Source: Brachionus koreanus (Eukaryota > Rotifera > Eurotatoria > Ploima > Brachionidae). Taken from it: 37,943 nt of DNA. The notes under the pieces are model-generated. The model saw only the letters and a program-made list of their open reading frames with translations, made no database searches and was not told where the DNA came from. The position numbers were made by a program, and so were the translations under genes. This document shows, in pieces, positions 11,049-20,360 of the stretch (position 1 is its first letter; the number at the start of each line of letters is the position of its first letter). The stretch spans positions 502,547-540,489 of the forward strand of contig PJRA01000297.1 of assembly GCA_016987375.1 (NCBI GenBank), in the 5' to 3' direction.

Positions 11049-11639
11049 TAAAACAATCTTCCTGGTGACTAAGTGTCTGTTTAATTGTTTTGATATTGTT
11101 TTTTTTTTGTTTTTTTTTTTTTATAGAAAGATTTGTATATTTTGAATTATTTTGTTCATTTATTTTGATCTGTTCTTTAGTTATGTTTTAACTCATTTAA
11201 ATTGTTATCTTAAATAAATGCAATTCATTTTTCAGTTTTACTTTATTTAATAATAATAATGATACAGCAGGTTCCATGCGGAGCAAGACTAGCGAGATTA
11301 GTCTCGCTATAAAAAAAAATTAGTCCTTGTTGAATTTAGTTATCCACGTCTATACATATACACAGTAGCGTTTTATTTATTTCAGGTTAAATTTTATTTC
11401 TAATTCTCTTTTCTCATCTTTTCTTCCAGTTGTTAAATTTAATTTAGATTATCCGTAAGCCTCCTCGATGGCTAACTTAGTATTTTATTATGTCACAAAC
11501 ACTTTTATTAGAGATAAATGCAATGGTTTTATTTATTTGTTTGTTTTCTTAATCGAGCTAATGCTCCTTAAGGCTGAAAAAATAAAATTAATAATCCAAA
11601 TAAGATAAAAATTAAATGAAGTAAATTATTATTATTATT
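11049..11639. other. 3' flank of cyclin E, no gene seen
   Basis: Downstream of the cyclin E stop. AATAAA at about 11213 could serve as its polyadenylation signal. A hairpin at 11290-11309 is listed separately. No further ORF or RNA gene is recognised. Confidence 0.4.
11290..11309. repeat. 8-bp GC-richer stem-loop downstream of cyclin E
   Basis: TAGCGAGA, loop TTAG, TCTCGCTA, followed by a run of A. It stands out in AT-rich sequence. It does not match the histone mRNA 3' stem-loop consensus. Role unknown. Confidence 0.55.
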
Positions 11640-12076
11640 ATATCAACGGGCTGTCAAGTGTCGTTGCCTAATATACTGATTAATACTTTATTTATTTATA
11701 TTTTAAAAAAAGTTAATTACTTTAAAAAATAAAATAGCAGTTTTAATTAATTAGAAAAATTAAAAATTGAAAAATTTAAATCAATTTTTTAATTTTTTTT
11801 AAACAAATTTTAAATTGAATTTATTTTTTTGTAAATAGGAAGCTTGAAAGTTGTAAATTTCAACATTGATCTCTTGATAACAAAGCCATTTATCAATTTT
11901 GAGTAAAAAAATCCAAACGTTTTTTCACCATTATTAGATTTTGCCATTGATTCAATTAAATTTTCGCTATTCCCTAAATTATATTTTAAATTTATTGAGT
12001 CATTTTTGAATAATTTTCTTTTTAAATTTTCTGGCGAGTTTTGATAGTATAATATCTTAAAAGAAAATGATAACAT
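11640..12076 (-). pseudogene. LINE 3' end, relic of reverse-transcriptase C-terminus and 3' UTR
   Basis: On the minus strand 12076-11810 is open for 88 residues and includes YYQNSPENLKRKLFKNDS, LKYNLGNSENLIE and GEKTFGFFYSKL, which parallels the C-terminus of the relic at 25673-26110 (CHNSPENLKNRLLKNDS, LNYNLRKSANLVE). The order NSPENL ... NLR ... tF..F..kL is typical of the tail of non-LTR retrotransposon ORF2. The 3'-end repeat shared with 25418-25478 follows at 11705-11640. It is 5'-truncated and inactive. Confidence 0.7.
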
Positions 12077-12429
12077 TATGTCTAGTATTCTATGCTGGAA
12101 TGCATATAAGCCATATTTTTCTAGAAAGTTATTTACATCATTAAAATTTTAGCATCAAATTTAAACTTAAACAATTTAAATATCTAAAAATAATAACTCT
12201 TAGCTAGTTTAATTATTGCTTCTTTTGAAAAATAACACATAAGAGTTTAGCAGTAGACAAAGTAGAGTAAAATGAAAGTTTTAAAAAAAACTGTATCTTA
12301 ACAGAAGTTGACAGATAGAAGAGTCTTTTAATACTAAATAAAAATTAAATGTTTAAGTATAATTTAGAAAAAGGAAAAAGATAGAAAAGAATTAACTGTT
12401 AAAAAAATAGATAAAATGAAATAAAGACT

Positions 12430-12930
12430 AACAGGATAAACTGATGGGTCAAGAAAAAATCAGGGAATACTAAGGTAACAATTACACAATCGAATCGGGT
12501 ATTCAATATATCTTGATTCAAAACCCGCTTTGTATTCTCTAGCATCTCTTGGTAGACGGTTCCAAAATGTTGACTCTCTGTTCATAAAAAAGTTGTGACG
12601 TTGATCGCAACCAGTTGTCTTTCTATTACAAATATGATCTCAATTGGTGGTGCTGTTGAATCTGACTTCATATTTTTGACTTTATTGAACCAAATCACTT
12701 CATCAAAACCTTTGACAACTTTGAGCATTAGGATTAGATCGCCACGTAATCTTTTAGTTTCCAATGTTGTTAAGTTTAGTTTTTTGTAATCTATTTTGGT
12801 ATAAGCTTTGTAGCTCGTCTTTATACTGACTAGATCGCATTTTTATCTTTTTTCCTGTGTGATCTCTAAAGGACTACAGCATACTCAAAATGAGGACGTT
12901 TAACTTACAAATAGAGTCTTCATTTGGAAA
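12430..12930 (-). pseudogene. CR1/Jockey-like LINE ORF2 C-terminal relic
   Basis: On the minus strand the translations read, with frame breaks, VKRPHFEYAVV, RRATKLIP, LTTLETKRLRGDLILMLKVVKGFDEV and, in another frame, RHNFFMNRESTFWNRLPRDAREYKAGF. These match in order the conserved tail of CR1/Jockey-type ORF2 (vRPhLEYa, RRaTKlip, tLe.RRlRGDLI..fKi.kG, h.FF.nR....WN.LP). At least one frameshift between residues equivalent to VTTFL and RHNFF and several stops show that it is dead. It is a different family from the neighbour at 11640-12076. Confidence 0.8.
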
Positions 12931-13495
12931 TTAAAAAAATCTTTTAATCATGCCTTCTCCAAGCTTGTTTTTTCAACAGGTTTTCTATTTATACTATATT
13001 CGTTTAAAAGTTTTATATCACCAAAATGCGAACTTTACATTTGCTTGGCACGCAGTGTTTTATCAGGAAAAATTTCGGCCTGAAAATTACATAAATTAAT
13101 CATAATCACATGGTAACATGTGCCACAAAGCGCATTAAGTACATAAAAGTCAATATTTTAGTTTAGAACAAGGTAGTCAAGAAAAACTTTAAAATCTTAG
13201 CTAACATAAAGGAAATCCTCTATCCCGTTGTCAGAATTTATTCTTTTTTTAATTTTCCATTAAAAAAGATTGACGTGTTGTAGTTCTCTAAATAACTACA
13301 ACACCGACTTTGGCCAACTTATATGTCTTTAGTTTCACAGTACAATACTATGATCCCATGCGTTTAGCAAGTCACTAGTATTTAACACTGAGTAAAATAT
13401 TAGACAAGAGCTCTTTCTCTATTATTTTTGAAGACATGAAGAACTTATAATTTAGCATTTATTGTTATTTTTGTAATTATTTTTCTTTATTTTTG
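12931..13495. other. intergenic DNA, no gene seen
   Basis: AT-rich; may include further eroded LINE sequence continuing from 12930, but I cannot read convincing motifs. Confidence 0.3.
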
Positions 13496-13499
13496 TTAA

Positions 13500-13717
13500 C
13501 ACTAGAAACACCAAGCATTTTTTCACGTTTTTTTAATTTGAAATTATTTTATAATAAAAACTATAACAATTCTATTAAGTAATATTATTTTTAAAGAAAA
13601 TTTTAAAATCTACATAAATCAAAAAAGACATATTTATTTCAAAAATCCATTCAAAAGATACGAGGATTTAAAAAATTTTAAAAAGAGTCATTTTGACTCG
13701 TTTGGTGCTTCTAGTGT
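13500..13717 (+). mobile_element. 218-bp MITE with TTAA target duplication and CACTAGAA ends (piggyBac-like)
   Basis: Flanked by TTAA at 13496-13499 and 13718-13721. The termini are inverted repeats: CACTAGAAACACCAA on the left and, reverse-complemented, CACTAGAAGCACCAA on the right. There is no coding capacity. A TTAA duplication with short C-initial terminal repeats is the signature of the piggyBac superfamily. A degraded copy lies at 5976-6158. The terminal CACTAGAA is shared with the unrelated-bodied MITE at 24899-25113, so both could be mobilised by one transposase. Confidence 0.85.
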
Positions 13718-13721
13718 TAAG

Positions 13722-14124
13722 GCTAGAAGCGGCCACTTATTAATAAAGTCATTATATAATTAAGTTTTATTATTATTTTGTGTTATAACCGTGAACCACC
13801 AGATCCTAACAGATCCGGAGCAAAAAAAAAAAAAAAATATATATATATATAAGGTTTATAACAGACCCTTTAAACCAAAATATCAGCATAATTGATTTTA
13901 CTTGCGTGATTGACAAAACCTCTATTATCTAAAAAGTTAATTTTTACTATATCTTGTTCAAATTATTCAAAATAAATCCAATTATTATCGCAATCGATGG
14001 TCTTAAATATAAAAGATTTAGAAAGAAATTGATTAATTGAAAAAGGAAGAATTAGATTTAATCTCAAATATTAAGCAAATTTTTTAATAAAATTAAATTT
14101 GAAATATTAAACAAATTTTTTAAT
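13722..14124. other. intergenic DNA with A-run/(TA)n microsatellite
   Basis: Contains a poly(A) run followed by (TA)n at about 13823-13850. 13788-13802 (ATAACCGTGAACC) resembles part of the inverted repeat at 20579-20719. 3' flank of the minus-strand gene ending at 14125. Confidence 0.4.
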
Positions 14125-15024
14125 TTAATCTTTTTTATTTAAGCTTTTAAGTCTCTTATATTCATTCCAATGACTGAAAAGTTCAATTAAATCGTTTGAT
14201 TCAATTACTACTTGAATTTCACTATTTTCAGTCTCCAAATTTATCAATTTACTTTGTAAATTAAATCTAATATCATTGTTCAAATCTTCTTCACCAATTC
14301 GAATTTTATCTCTTATCTTTATGCCATATTTTAATAGATCATCATTCAAAAAATCATCCAAAATTCGGTTTTTTTTCTCGCATAAATCAGGATCAAAATT
14401 TTTAGTTAGTTTTTTTGAGGTAGCACCAAATTTGTTCTCTTTTATTTGTTTTTCTATTTGAATTCTTAACTCTTCTACTTTTGAATTGTCTACTTTATTC
14501 AATTCGTCTCTCTCAAGTACAAATAGATCTGCTTGAAATGTTTTTCTTTCATAAATCTTCATTCCAATCACATAATTGCAATCAACATACTCAGTTAAAT
14601 ACAGAAGACATTCAATTATCAAGTTCTTTAAGGTTTCATGTTGAAAAGAAACTTCGCCAATAATTGGTGTCTCTTTTCTATGATAAATGGTAAAATCTAC
14701 TTCTTTTGTATAAACGGTTCCACAGGCAAATTTATTCTTAACAAATACTCTTTGATTGACTGGAGCTAAAAACTTTTTTTTTTCTGAATTGACAGCATTA
14801 AGAATAGATTGAGACAAACATGCTATAGCCAATGAGTGAACATTGCTATTGTAAAATTCTAAAATATATATATTTCCATATTGAATCAAAATTTTGCCTA
14901 ACTGTTGTACAGAATTAAAAGTAAATTCATCTATGGTTCCAATGGAACAAACTTCTTCATTATCTTCATCTTTATTATGATTCAAATAGCTTGGAATAAA
15001 ATCTAAAATATTTTTGAGAGTCAT
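14125..15024 (-). CDS. putative PD-(D/E)XK-like (restriction-endonuclease-like) domain protein, copy 2 of a tandem pair
   Basis: Single uninterrupted frame of 299 residues. It is a diverged paralogue of the next gene upstream: shared blocks are SIGTIDEFTFNSVQQLGK (27-44) with CVGPVDMFTFRSAHNFGK, then vDF (D110), P-I-I-GEVS (E124, S126) and YVIGMKIYE, and a similar C-terminal beta-rich segment. A D, about 14 residues, then hydrophobic-GE-V-S-(F/Y), an amphipathic helix and a strand VIGxKI resembles a family of eukaryotic, mostly fungal, PD-(D/E)XK-like proteins in which EVS replaces the ExK. That assignment is from pattern memory, not a search. No signal peptide or membrane segment. A lysine-rich segment spans about residues 185-225. 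It starts 29 bp after the stop of its partner. Confidence 0.6.
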   Translation of the reverse strand: MTLKNILDFIPSYLNHNKDEDNEEVCSIGTIDEFTFNSVQQLGKILIQYGNIYILEFYNSNVHSLAIACLSQSILNAVNSEKKKFLAPVNQRVFVKNKFACGTVYTKEVDFTIYHRKETPIIGEVSFQHETLKNLIIECLLYLTEYVDCNYVIGMKIYERKTFQADLFVLERDELNKVDNSKVEELRIQIEKQIKENKFGATSKKLTKNFDPDLCEKKNRILDDFLNDDLLKYGIKIRDKIRIGEEDLNNDIRFNLQSKLINLETENSEIQVVIESNDLIELFSHWNEYKRLKSLNKKD

Positions 15025-15053
15025 TTTTAAAATAAAGAAATAATTGAAAATAT

Positions 15054-15896
15054 TTATTCTATTTTACAAGCAAATTTTAAAGATTCAATTGGTATACTGA
15101 TTGTTAGTAAACCAGATTTGTCCGATTGAATTTTTTCAAGATCAAGTTCAAAATTTAATTTTTCATTACAATTTTTTTCAGTTATTCGTTTGTAAAGGCA
15201 AATTTTTTTTTCATATTTGTCCATGTTGTTCTCAAAGAAGCATTTTTTTATATCTACTTTATCAACATTTGAGTCCCAAATTATTTTTTCATTTGGCTTG
15301 TAATTATTGGCAAAATAGTTTTCAATTAAGAGTTTTTTCTGTCTGTTATCAGTTTCTTTCGCAAAATAAATGTTCTCTAGAATAAAAAAATCAAAAAATT
15401 GAAAATTTCTATCAATTTTTATTCCTATCGAATAATTCACTGGTTGATAATCATTCAAAAACATGACACAGTCTGTTATTAGTTCGGAAATATCCTCATC
15501 TGAGTAGCTTAATTCGCCATAAATTGAAAATTTATTAAATCTGTTTTCTACACCAAAATCAATATTTCGCTGATTCTTTGAATTAGATATGTTTCTAACA
15601 ATAAATGGATAATAAGATGAATGGCCCAATACATCATAAAGAGCTTCGGCTATGGGTTCAATTAAGCATTGAGCGGCACTGCTCCAAAAATTTGGTTCAA
15701 CTTCTTTGGTTAAATGAACATATTTGTCAATATAAAGTTTACCAAAATTATGCGCCGATCTAAAAGTGAACATATCTACTGGACCAACACACCACGCCTG
15801 TTCACTTATGGGAGCAGTCCCGTTTATTTCATTTTCATGAAAGAATTTTACCAGATCAATCCTCTCAGGTTCGTTTTGATCAGCATTGTTATGCAT
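15054..15896 (-). CDS. putative PD-(D/E)XK-like domain protein, copy 1 of a tandem pair
   Basis: Single frame of 280 residues, paralogous to the gene at 14125-15024 and immediately upstream of it on the same strand. Blocks: CVGPVDMFTFRSAHNFGKLYIDKY (36-59), NIDF (D113), YGELSYSDED (E128, S130) followed by a helix and YSIGIKIDRN (155-164), then a charged linker and a C-terminal segment LNFELDLEKIQ...LLTISIPIESL similar to that of its partner. The conserved D and GE(V/L)S are kept while overall identity is low, which suggests selection on the core in both copies and an old duplication. The 29-bp gap is T-rich and contains no splice acceptor, so the two are separate genes or a dicistron rather than exons of one protein. 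Substrate and cellular role unknown. Confidence 0.6.
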   Translation of the reverse strand: MHNNADQNEPERIDLVKFFHENEINGTAPISEQAWCVGPVDMFTFRSAHNFGKLYIDKYVHLTKEVEPNFWSSAAQCLIEPIAEALYDVLGHSSYYPFIVRNISNSKNQRNIDFGVENRFNKFSIYGELSYSDEDISELITDCVMFLNDYQPVNYSIGIKIDRNFQFFDFFILENIYFAKETDNRQKKLLIENYFANNYKPNEKIIWDSNVDKVDIKKCFFENNMDKYEKKICLYKRITEKNCNEKLNFELDLEKIQSDKSGLLTISIPIESLKFACKIE

Positions 15897-16265
15897 TTTT
15901 TTTTATTGTTGGTAAGTGAAAAAAAAATTTTTAAATTTATTTAAAATTTTTCTATTTAGGTTTATTTTATATTTTTAAAAATCTCTCTTTGTTTAGATTA
16001 AAAGAGTTTTGCCGATTAGCTAACAACTATGACATGTATATACTATATGCTACAAGTTTGCAGATATTATTAAAATTAAAAAGTACAGTTATAGCAAAGA
16101 CTTTATTTGGGTGAGGTCATCTATTTTTCAAATTATACAATCTGCAAATGAAATTCTTGACTAAATTTTGCAACACAATTATAATTTTTAAAAATTAGAT
16201 TTTTGTGGCTATTGTGAAATTCAAATACAAACAAAGCAAGATTTCTTCTGACTGGGGGTGTGAAG
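15897..16265. other. 5' flank of the tandem pair, no gene seen
   Basis: AT-rich sequence upstream of the start at 15896. No promoter motif is recognised. Confidence 0.35.
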
Positions 16266-16580
16266 TTCGTTTCAATTCAATTCAGAAAATCTTGAATAGC
16301 TTTTTTACTAAAATAGATAATTAAGTTCTGTAAAATGCTTAATGTTTAAACAAATTTGCTTAATACAGTAGTATTAGTCTGCAAAGTACTGTGCAATTTG
16401 CTGCATTTTGCACACCATTAAAAAGTATTCTAATCAAATGTGTGCAATGTTTTTGCAGACTTATTCTACTGTATTAAGCAAATTTGTTTAAACATTAAGC
16501 ATTTTACAGAACTTAATTATCTATTTTAGTAAAAAAGCTATTCAAGTTTTTCTGAATTGAAAAGATCGAATTGAAACGAA
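16266..16580. mobile_element. 315-bp foldback/long-inverted-repeat element
   Basis: Two arms of about 140 bp are near-perfect reverse complements: the left begins TTCGTTTCAATTC and the right ends GAATTGAAACGAA, and both contain TAGATAATTAAGTTCTGTA and AGCAAATTTGTTTAAACATT (one orientation each). The loop is about 35 bp around 16415-16440. The arms differ by a few substitutions and a short indel near the outer ends. There is no coding capacity. A transcript through it would form a very long hairpin. It is a foldback-type MITE by structure; a target duplication is not evident. Confidence 0.85.
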
Positions 16581-17245
16581 ATTTACAATAAATTAAAATT
16601 TACTAAAATAAATTTAAGAAAAAAAAAACTGCAGAAAAGTGCAACATACTTTTTTGCATCTTTTTTAATCTAAATATTCAAAAAATATTTGTTTTTAATA
16701 TTTTAATTCTTATGCAAAAAAAAGACAAAAATAAAACATCGAAAAGATTTTAATTGATATCGATTTGGTTTACTAAAAAAAAAAACAAAGGAAAAATCTT
16801 ATCTTAGACAAAAAGAAATGCACAAATTATACTTGAAACTAAATATGATGAAATTAAATTACACTTTATTTGCAGTATATTTTCAAAAATATTTTATTTT
16901 AGATTTTAATTTATCAAAATAGGAAGAATTTTGTTTTTTTTTTGTATTTAAATTTCACAATACCTTTTTGTAATATTTACAATTCCCTATTTTCAATGAA
17001 AAAGTATTAAACTTCTTAGGACATATTTAAATTAGGTATCTTGAAGTTGATGATCAATTCAAAGAGTTTATCTTTTGATATTAAAATAAATCTTTAATTT
17101 AACTTAAAAAATTTTAACGTAAAACGGTTAAAATGCTACGTAAATTTAAAAAATAAATAATTTTTCAAAAATATTTTCTCAATTTGAATCTATTTCAAAA
17201 GTGTTAGTAATATAAAACAATAAAATAAAAAAATACTGCGGTCTT
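16581..17245. other. AT-rich intergenic DNA
   Basis: No gene or clear repeat seen between the foldback element and the transposase relic. Confidence 0.4.
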
Positions 17246-17430
17246 TTATTTCATGAGAGCTTGCAATGCTTTTGCTGGACGACCTCGTTTTTTTTTAGTA
17301 GCAGGAGGAACTTTATTGTATTTTAATCGCATCGCAAGACCAATTAGATGTTTCAAATTTAATTTTTCATATAATGTGGACAAGTGCATGATCCATTTTT
17401 CCAATTACCATTTGAGACATCATCTGGCAT
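17246..17430 (-). pseudogene. MULE-type transposase relic: SWIM zinc finger and AT-hook
   Basis: The minus strand reads MPDDVSNGNWKNGSCTCPHYMKN, then a stop, then in a shifted frame KHLIGLAMRLKYNKV and PPATKKKRGRPAKALQALMK followed by TAA at 17248-17246. CxC...CKH is the SWIM zinc-binding pattern (CTCPHYMKN-x-xC-KH; the second cysteine codon is lost through a one-base deletion). KRGRPAK is an AT-hook. SWIM followed by a KRGRP tail is the usual C-terminus of Mutator-like (MULE) transposases and of some host SWIM proteins. The stop and frameshift show that this copy is dead. Nothing upstream of 17430 reads as the rest of the protein. Confidence 0.7.
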
Positions 17431-18138
17431 TGTTAAGCACCCAACTCTATAGTTAATTGTTGAGTATCTCTTTTTTTATCTAGCATTTAAATCCATGCCA
17501 TATTTTTCTTTGCTACATATATTTTTGAAATTAAAAGCTTAAAAATAAACCTAATAAATAATGAGCTATTACATAAAAAAAAAATAAAAATTGACATCAT
17601 CAATAGGTTGAGAAAATATTTTGGAAAATTATTTATTTTTTAAATTTCATAGCATTTTATTTTTAACCGGTTTACATTAAAATTATTTAAGTTAGATTAA
17701 AGATTTATATTTATCCCCGATCTTACTGTCACCAAAATCTAGGATAGAATCCATTTATATTTCGTGGTCAGTAAGATCAAATGGGATAAGATCCTTAAAT
17801 ATGACACCACCTAAAAGCAGGCTGCGATTTTACTAGGAAAGATGCAAGGGTTTTTACTTTGGGCTAATTATTGAGAAAGTCAAAGTTTAACTAATTATTT
17901 TTACTGAATTTTTTTTCTAATTAACTCTTTAAAAATTTTTAGAAATTTTGAGTATAAGAATACCGTAGTTTCTTTTTCTGTACGACAGTCTCATAAGCCA
18001 CAACACAACTCTGCATTTATTTTGTTATTTTTTAATCAATCTAACTATCTAAAATTTTATATTTGGCGCCTATTAGCAATTAAAACAAATTAGCTAAAAA
18101 ACAAAAAATATTCGCATGAATAAAATCAAAATTTAAAA
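17431..18138. other. intergenic DNA with a small inverted repeat
   Basis: 17711-17733 (TTATCCC.. GATCTTACTG..CACC) and 17766-17789 are imperfect reverse complements, a hairpin of about 80 bp overall. An E2F-like TTTGGCGC lies at 18062-18069. No gene otherwise. Confidence 0.45.
18062..18069 (+). promoter_or_regulatory. E2F-consensus octamer upstream of the membrane-protein gene
   Basis: TTTGGCGC, a full match to TTTSSCGC, 70 bp upstream of the ATG at 18139. GC-containing octamers are rare in this sequence, but one octamer is weak evidence and the gene has no known link to the cell cycle. Confidence 0.25.
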
Positions 18139-18603
18139 ATGATTGAGAATTTTTTTAGATATAAAATATGCGAGTATCAATCACCTGGATATATAAAATC
18201 ATTTTTTTATCCAGGAGAAACAGAAGTTTGCCATTACAAGCATATAAATGAAATTTTAGGACCCTTTCTAGGGTATTTGGTTTCTTTTGTTTATATTATT
18301 CTTTTAATGGTGATAATTAGTTTGTCTTTGAGCATATCAGTCAAAGTATTCAATTCAATATTTGTTTGGCTAAAAAAACAACAAGAGAAAATCAAGAAAA
18401 ATAAAATAAAACAAGATCAAAGCGATGAAAAAGCGGCTTTAAATGAACCTGAGCATTTGACTAAACCTACGGAACATAATTCATCTTCATATAGCCTAAA
18501 AAATAGTTCAAGTGAGATAGCCGAAGACATAATCGATCAACTGGATAGCTATCTAGATCATTTGAAAGAAATGCCCATAAGTTCTAGATCATCGGCCTAT
18601 TAA
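18139..18603 (+). CDS. small single-pass membrane protein of unknown function
   Basis: Uninterrupted frame of 154 residues from the first ATG after a run of A. Residues 1-37 form a short N-terminal segment with two cysteines (C11, C31). Residues about 40-66 (ILGPFLGYLVSFVYIILLMVIISLSLSISV) are a strong transmembrane helix. A lysine-rich juxtamembrane stretch (KKQQEKIKKNKIK) follows, suggesting that the long hydrophilic C-terminal tail is cytosolic, with the N-terminus outside. The tail is serine-rich and ends SSRSSAY. No signal peptide. I do not recognise a family. The intact frame, the ordered topology and the less AT-rich codons compared with the flanks support a real gene. Confidence 0.6.
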   Translation: MIENFFRYKICEYQSPGYIKSFFYPGETEVCHYKHINEILGPFLGYLVSFVYIILLMVIISLSLSISVKVFNSIFVWLKKQQEKIKKNKIKQDQSDEKAALNEPEHLTKPTEHNSSSYSLKNSSSEIAEDIIDQLDSYLDHLKEMPISSRSSAY

Positions 18604-18731
18604 TTTAATAAAACGCAAATATTTTTAAGCTTTTTTTCTAATAAAATTTTTAAATTATTTATTTCTAAATATGTTTAACTAAGAAAAAAAAATGAATAAA
18701 ATTTAATTGTGAATAAATTGGCTAAAAGTTT

Positions 18732-19518
18732 TTAAATTTTTTGAAAAACAATTGTCCTGCCATCTAGACTAACAAGATCGTTTTTTATGTAATTTTTGAA
18801 CGAAAAGTTAGTTATGAGTTTTAATTTTTTTTCCTGTTCCATTTTTGCGAACAACTTTTGATTTGTTTGTTCACTTTTTAGATAGAATGAATCACGATCT
18901 ACTATTATTCCATAGCCACCAGGTTTCATCATTCTCAAAAATTCATCAATGGATTCAAATTTAATTAATCCATCATCGTCCATAGAAGCACAACACAAAA
19001 CATGATCATATGAACCTTAAAAATAATTTTTTACCAAAGTACTAAAATTTTGAGTCATTTACCATCAGAAATTGAAGTTTTTCGACCTTCATAAATACCT
19101 TCGTAGAAATAATTTTTGTATAGATTTTTTTCTTTTGCCTTGTCCAACATTCCAGAACTGGGATCCAAACCGTCCAAGTTAAAAAATCCTGCCAGTCAAA
19201 TATTAAACTAAATTTGTGTGAACAAACTAAAAACATACCATATTTTTGCAATTCTATTGCGCACAGACCTGTTCCGGCCGCAATGTCTAGTATTCTTGCA
19301 TTTTTGTCATCAACAAAAACATTGATTAAATGTGCAACAACATCACATGCTCTTCTGTTAATAAGAACAATTTCCTTAAGAATCAATTAAATACTGTCTG
19401 CCAATCTAATAAAGAATTTATTTACTTCATCATAATGATTTGCTCTGGAATTGTAATCAGGATTGTAAATATCATGCTTGATATTAATGGCTATTTCTTG
19501 ATTCGATAGATCAATCAT
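18732..19518 (-). CDS. METTL27: METTL27 (WBSCR27)-like class I methyltransferase
   Basis: S-adenosylmethionine-dependent methyltransferase; physiological substrate unknown in the family. Four exons with consistent phases: 19518-19426, 19374-19239, 19188-19063 and 19015-18732, 212 residues; introns are about 47-51 bp. The first exon ends at ANHYDE, matching the YD motif that precedes the fold in METTL27. Motif I is ILDIAAGTGLCAIELQKYG (residues 59-77), followed by FNLDGLDPSSGMLDKAKEKNLY, the strand-2 acidic region and the sMLxxAxxxxLY signature of METTL27. SYDHVLCCASMDDDGL is motif IV, and EFLRMMKPGGYGIIV the post-motif strand. Short relative to the human protein (about 245 residues). Read without introns it is broken by stops, so the splice model is required; each junction restores family sequence. 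Confidence 0.88.
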
Positions 19519-20115
19519 TGTTTTATTTTTTTTCTTAAAAGTTAAATTAATTTTTCTTTTCTTATCAATGTGGACAAATTTCTAAAAAAAGATTTTTAAA
19601 GACGACGCTAAATTTTGCAAGCTTGGTTAGATAAAATTGGTATATTAATTTTCTAATTTTAAATAGAATTCATAATTTTAAATTTAAATTAAGTTTCTTA
19701 AAGAAAATTAGATTGTGTAAGTTAAACCAAGTTAATTGATTAAAAATTTTCTTGTATGTATTAATAATTGCACATGTACATATCTTTTTGGTTACAAATA
19801 AAAAAAATTATTACTGTAATAATTTTATGTTTTTTTATTTCATTAATAACAGATAGATTTTCAAAAAAAAATTCAATTTTTCTCTAAATTAAAGAACTTA
19901 TTCTTTTCTCTAAATTTAGTGTCATGTTTAAATTAAAATTGAAACTTAATATCATTTTATTTTAAATTGAATTAATAATTAAATCTTTTTTTATTGGTAT
20001 TCAATTTTTTGTCTTTTTAGCACAAAAAAAATTATCTTGAATAAAAAAAAGTCTTATCTGCTGTAAATAATTTATGAAAATAATCGGAAAGATTATTTTT
20101 ACTAATTTTTTTTCC
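19519..20115. other. AT-rich intergenic DNA
   Basis: 5' flank of the methyltransferase gene. No ORF, RNA gene or repeat recognised. Confidence 0.4.
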
Positions 20116-20360
20116 TTAATCATTCCTTGTGGAGCATAGGATCATTACTGATTTCCACTCAATTCGATCTTTTGCCTTTACCCTTGCTTTACTCCATGTA
20201 ATTATCATTTCAATGAGCTCTTTCATGATTGTTGCCATCCAAGTTATTACTGGTCTTCCTATCTTACGTCGCTCTTGGAGTGTCCATTGAAGGGCCTTTT
20301 TTGATATTTTTTTTTCATTGTAAGTACATGTCCAAGCCATCGCAATCTTCTGTTCTTAAT
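20116..20360 (-). pseudogene. LINE endonuclease/RT C-terminal relic (RLRWLGHV ... GRPxxTW type)
   Basis: The minus strand reads KNRRLRWLGHVLTM, then after a frameshift KKISKKALQWTLQERRKIGRPVITWMATIMKELIEM, ITWSKARVKAKDRIEWKSVM and LCSTRND. This is the familiar C-terminal tail of many LINE ORF2 proteins (lRWlGHv.RM ... GRP..TWrr....El ... tW.eA...A.DR..Wr). The same tail occurs at 30050-30296. A frameshift near 20300 makes it a pseudogene, and it is 5'-truncated. Confidence 0.85.

Noticed and set aside
14125..15896. The tandem pair as one spliced or frameshifted gene
   Set aside because: The first frame ends in a normal stop, the next begins with its own ATG 29 bp later, there is no acceptor between them, and both contain the full set of conserved blocks.
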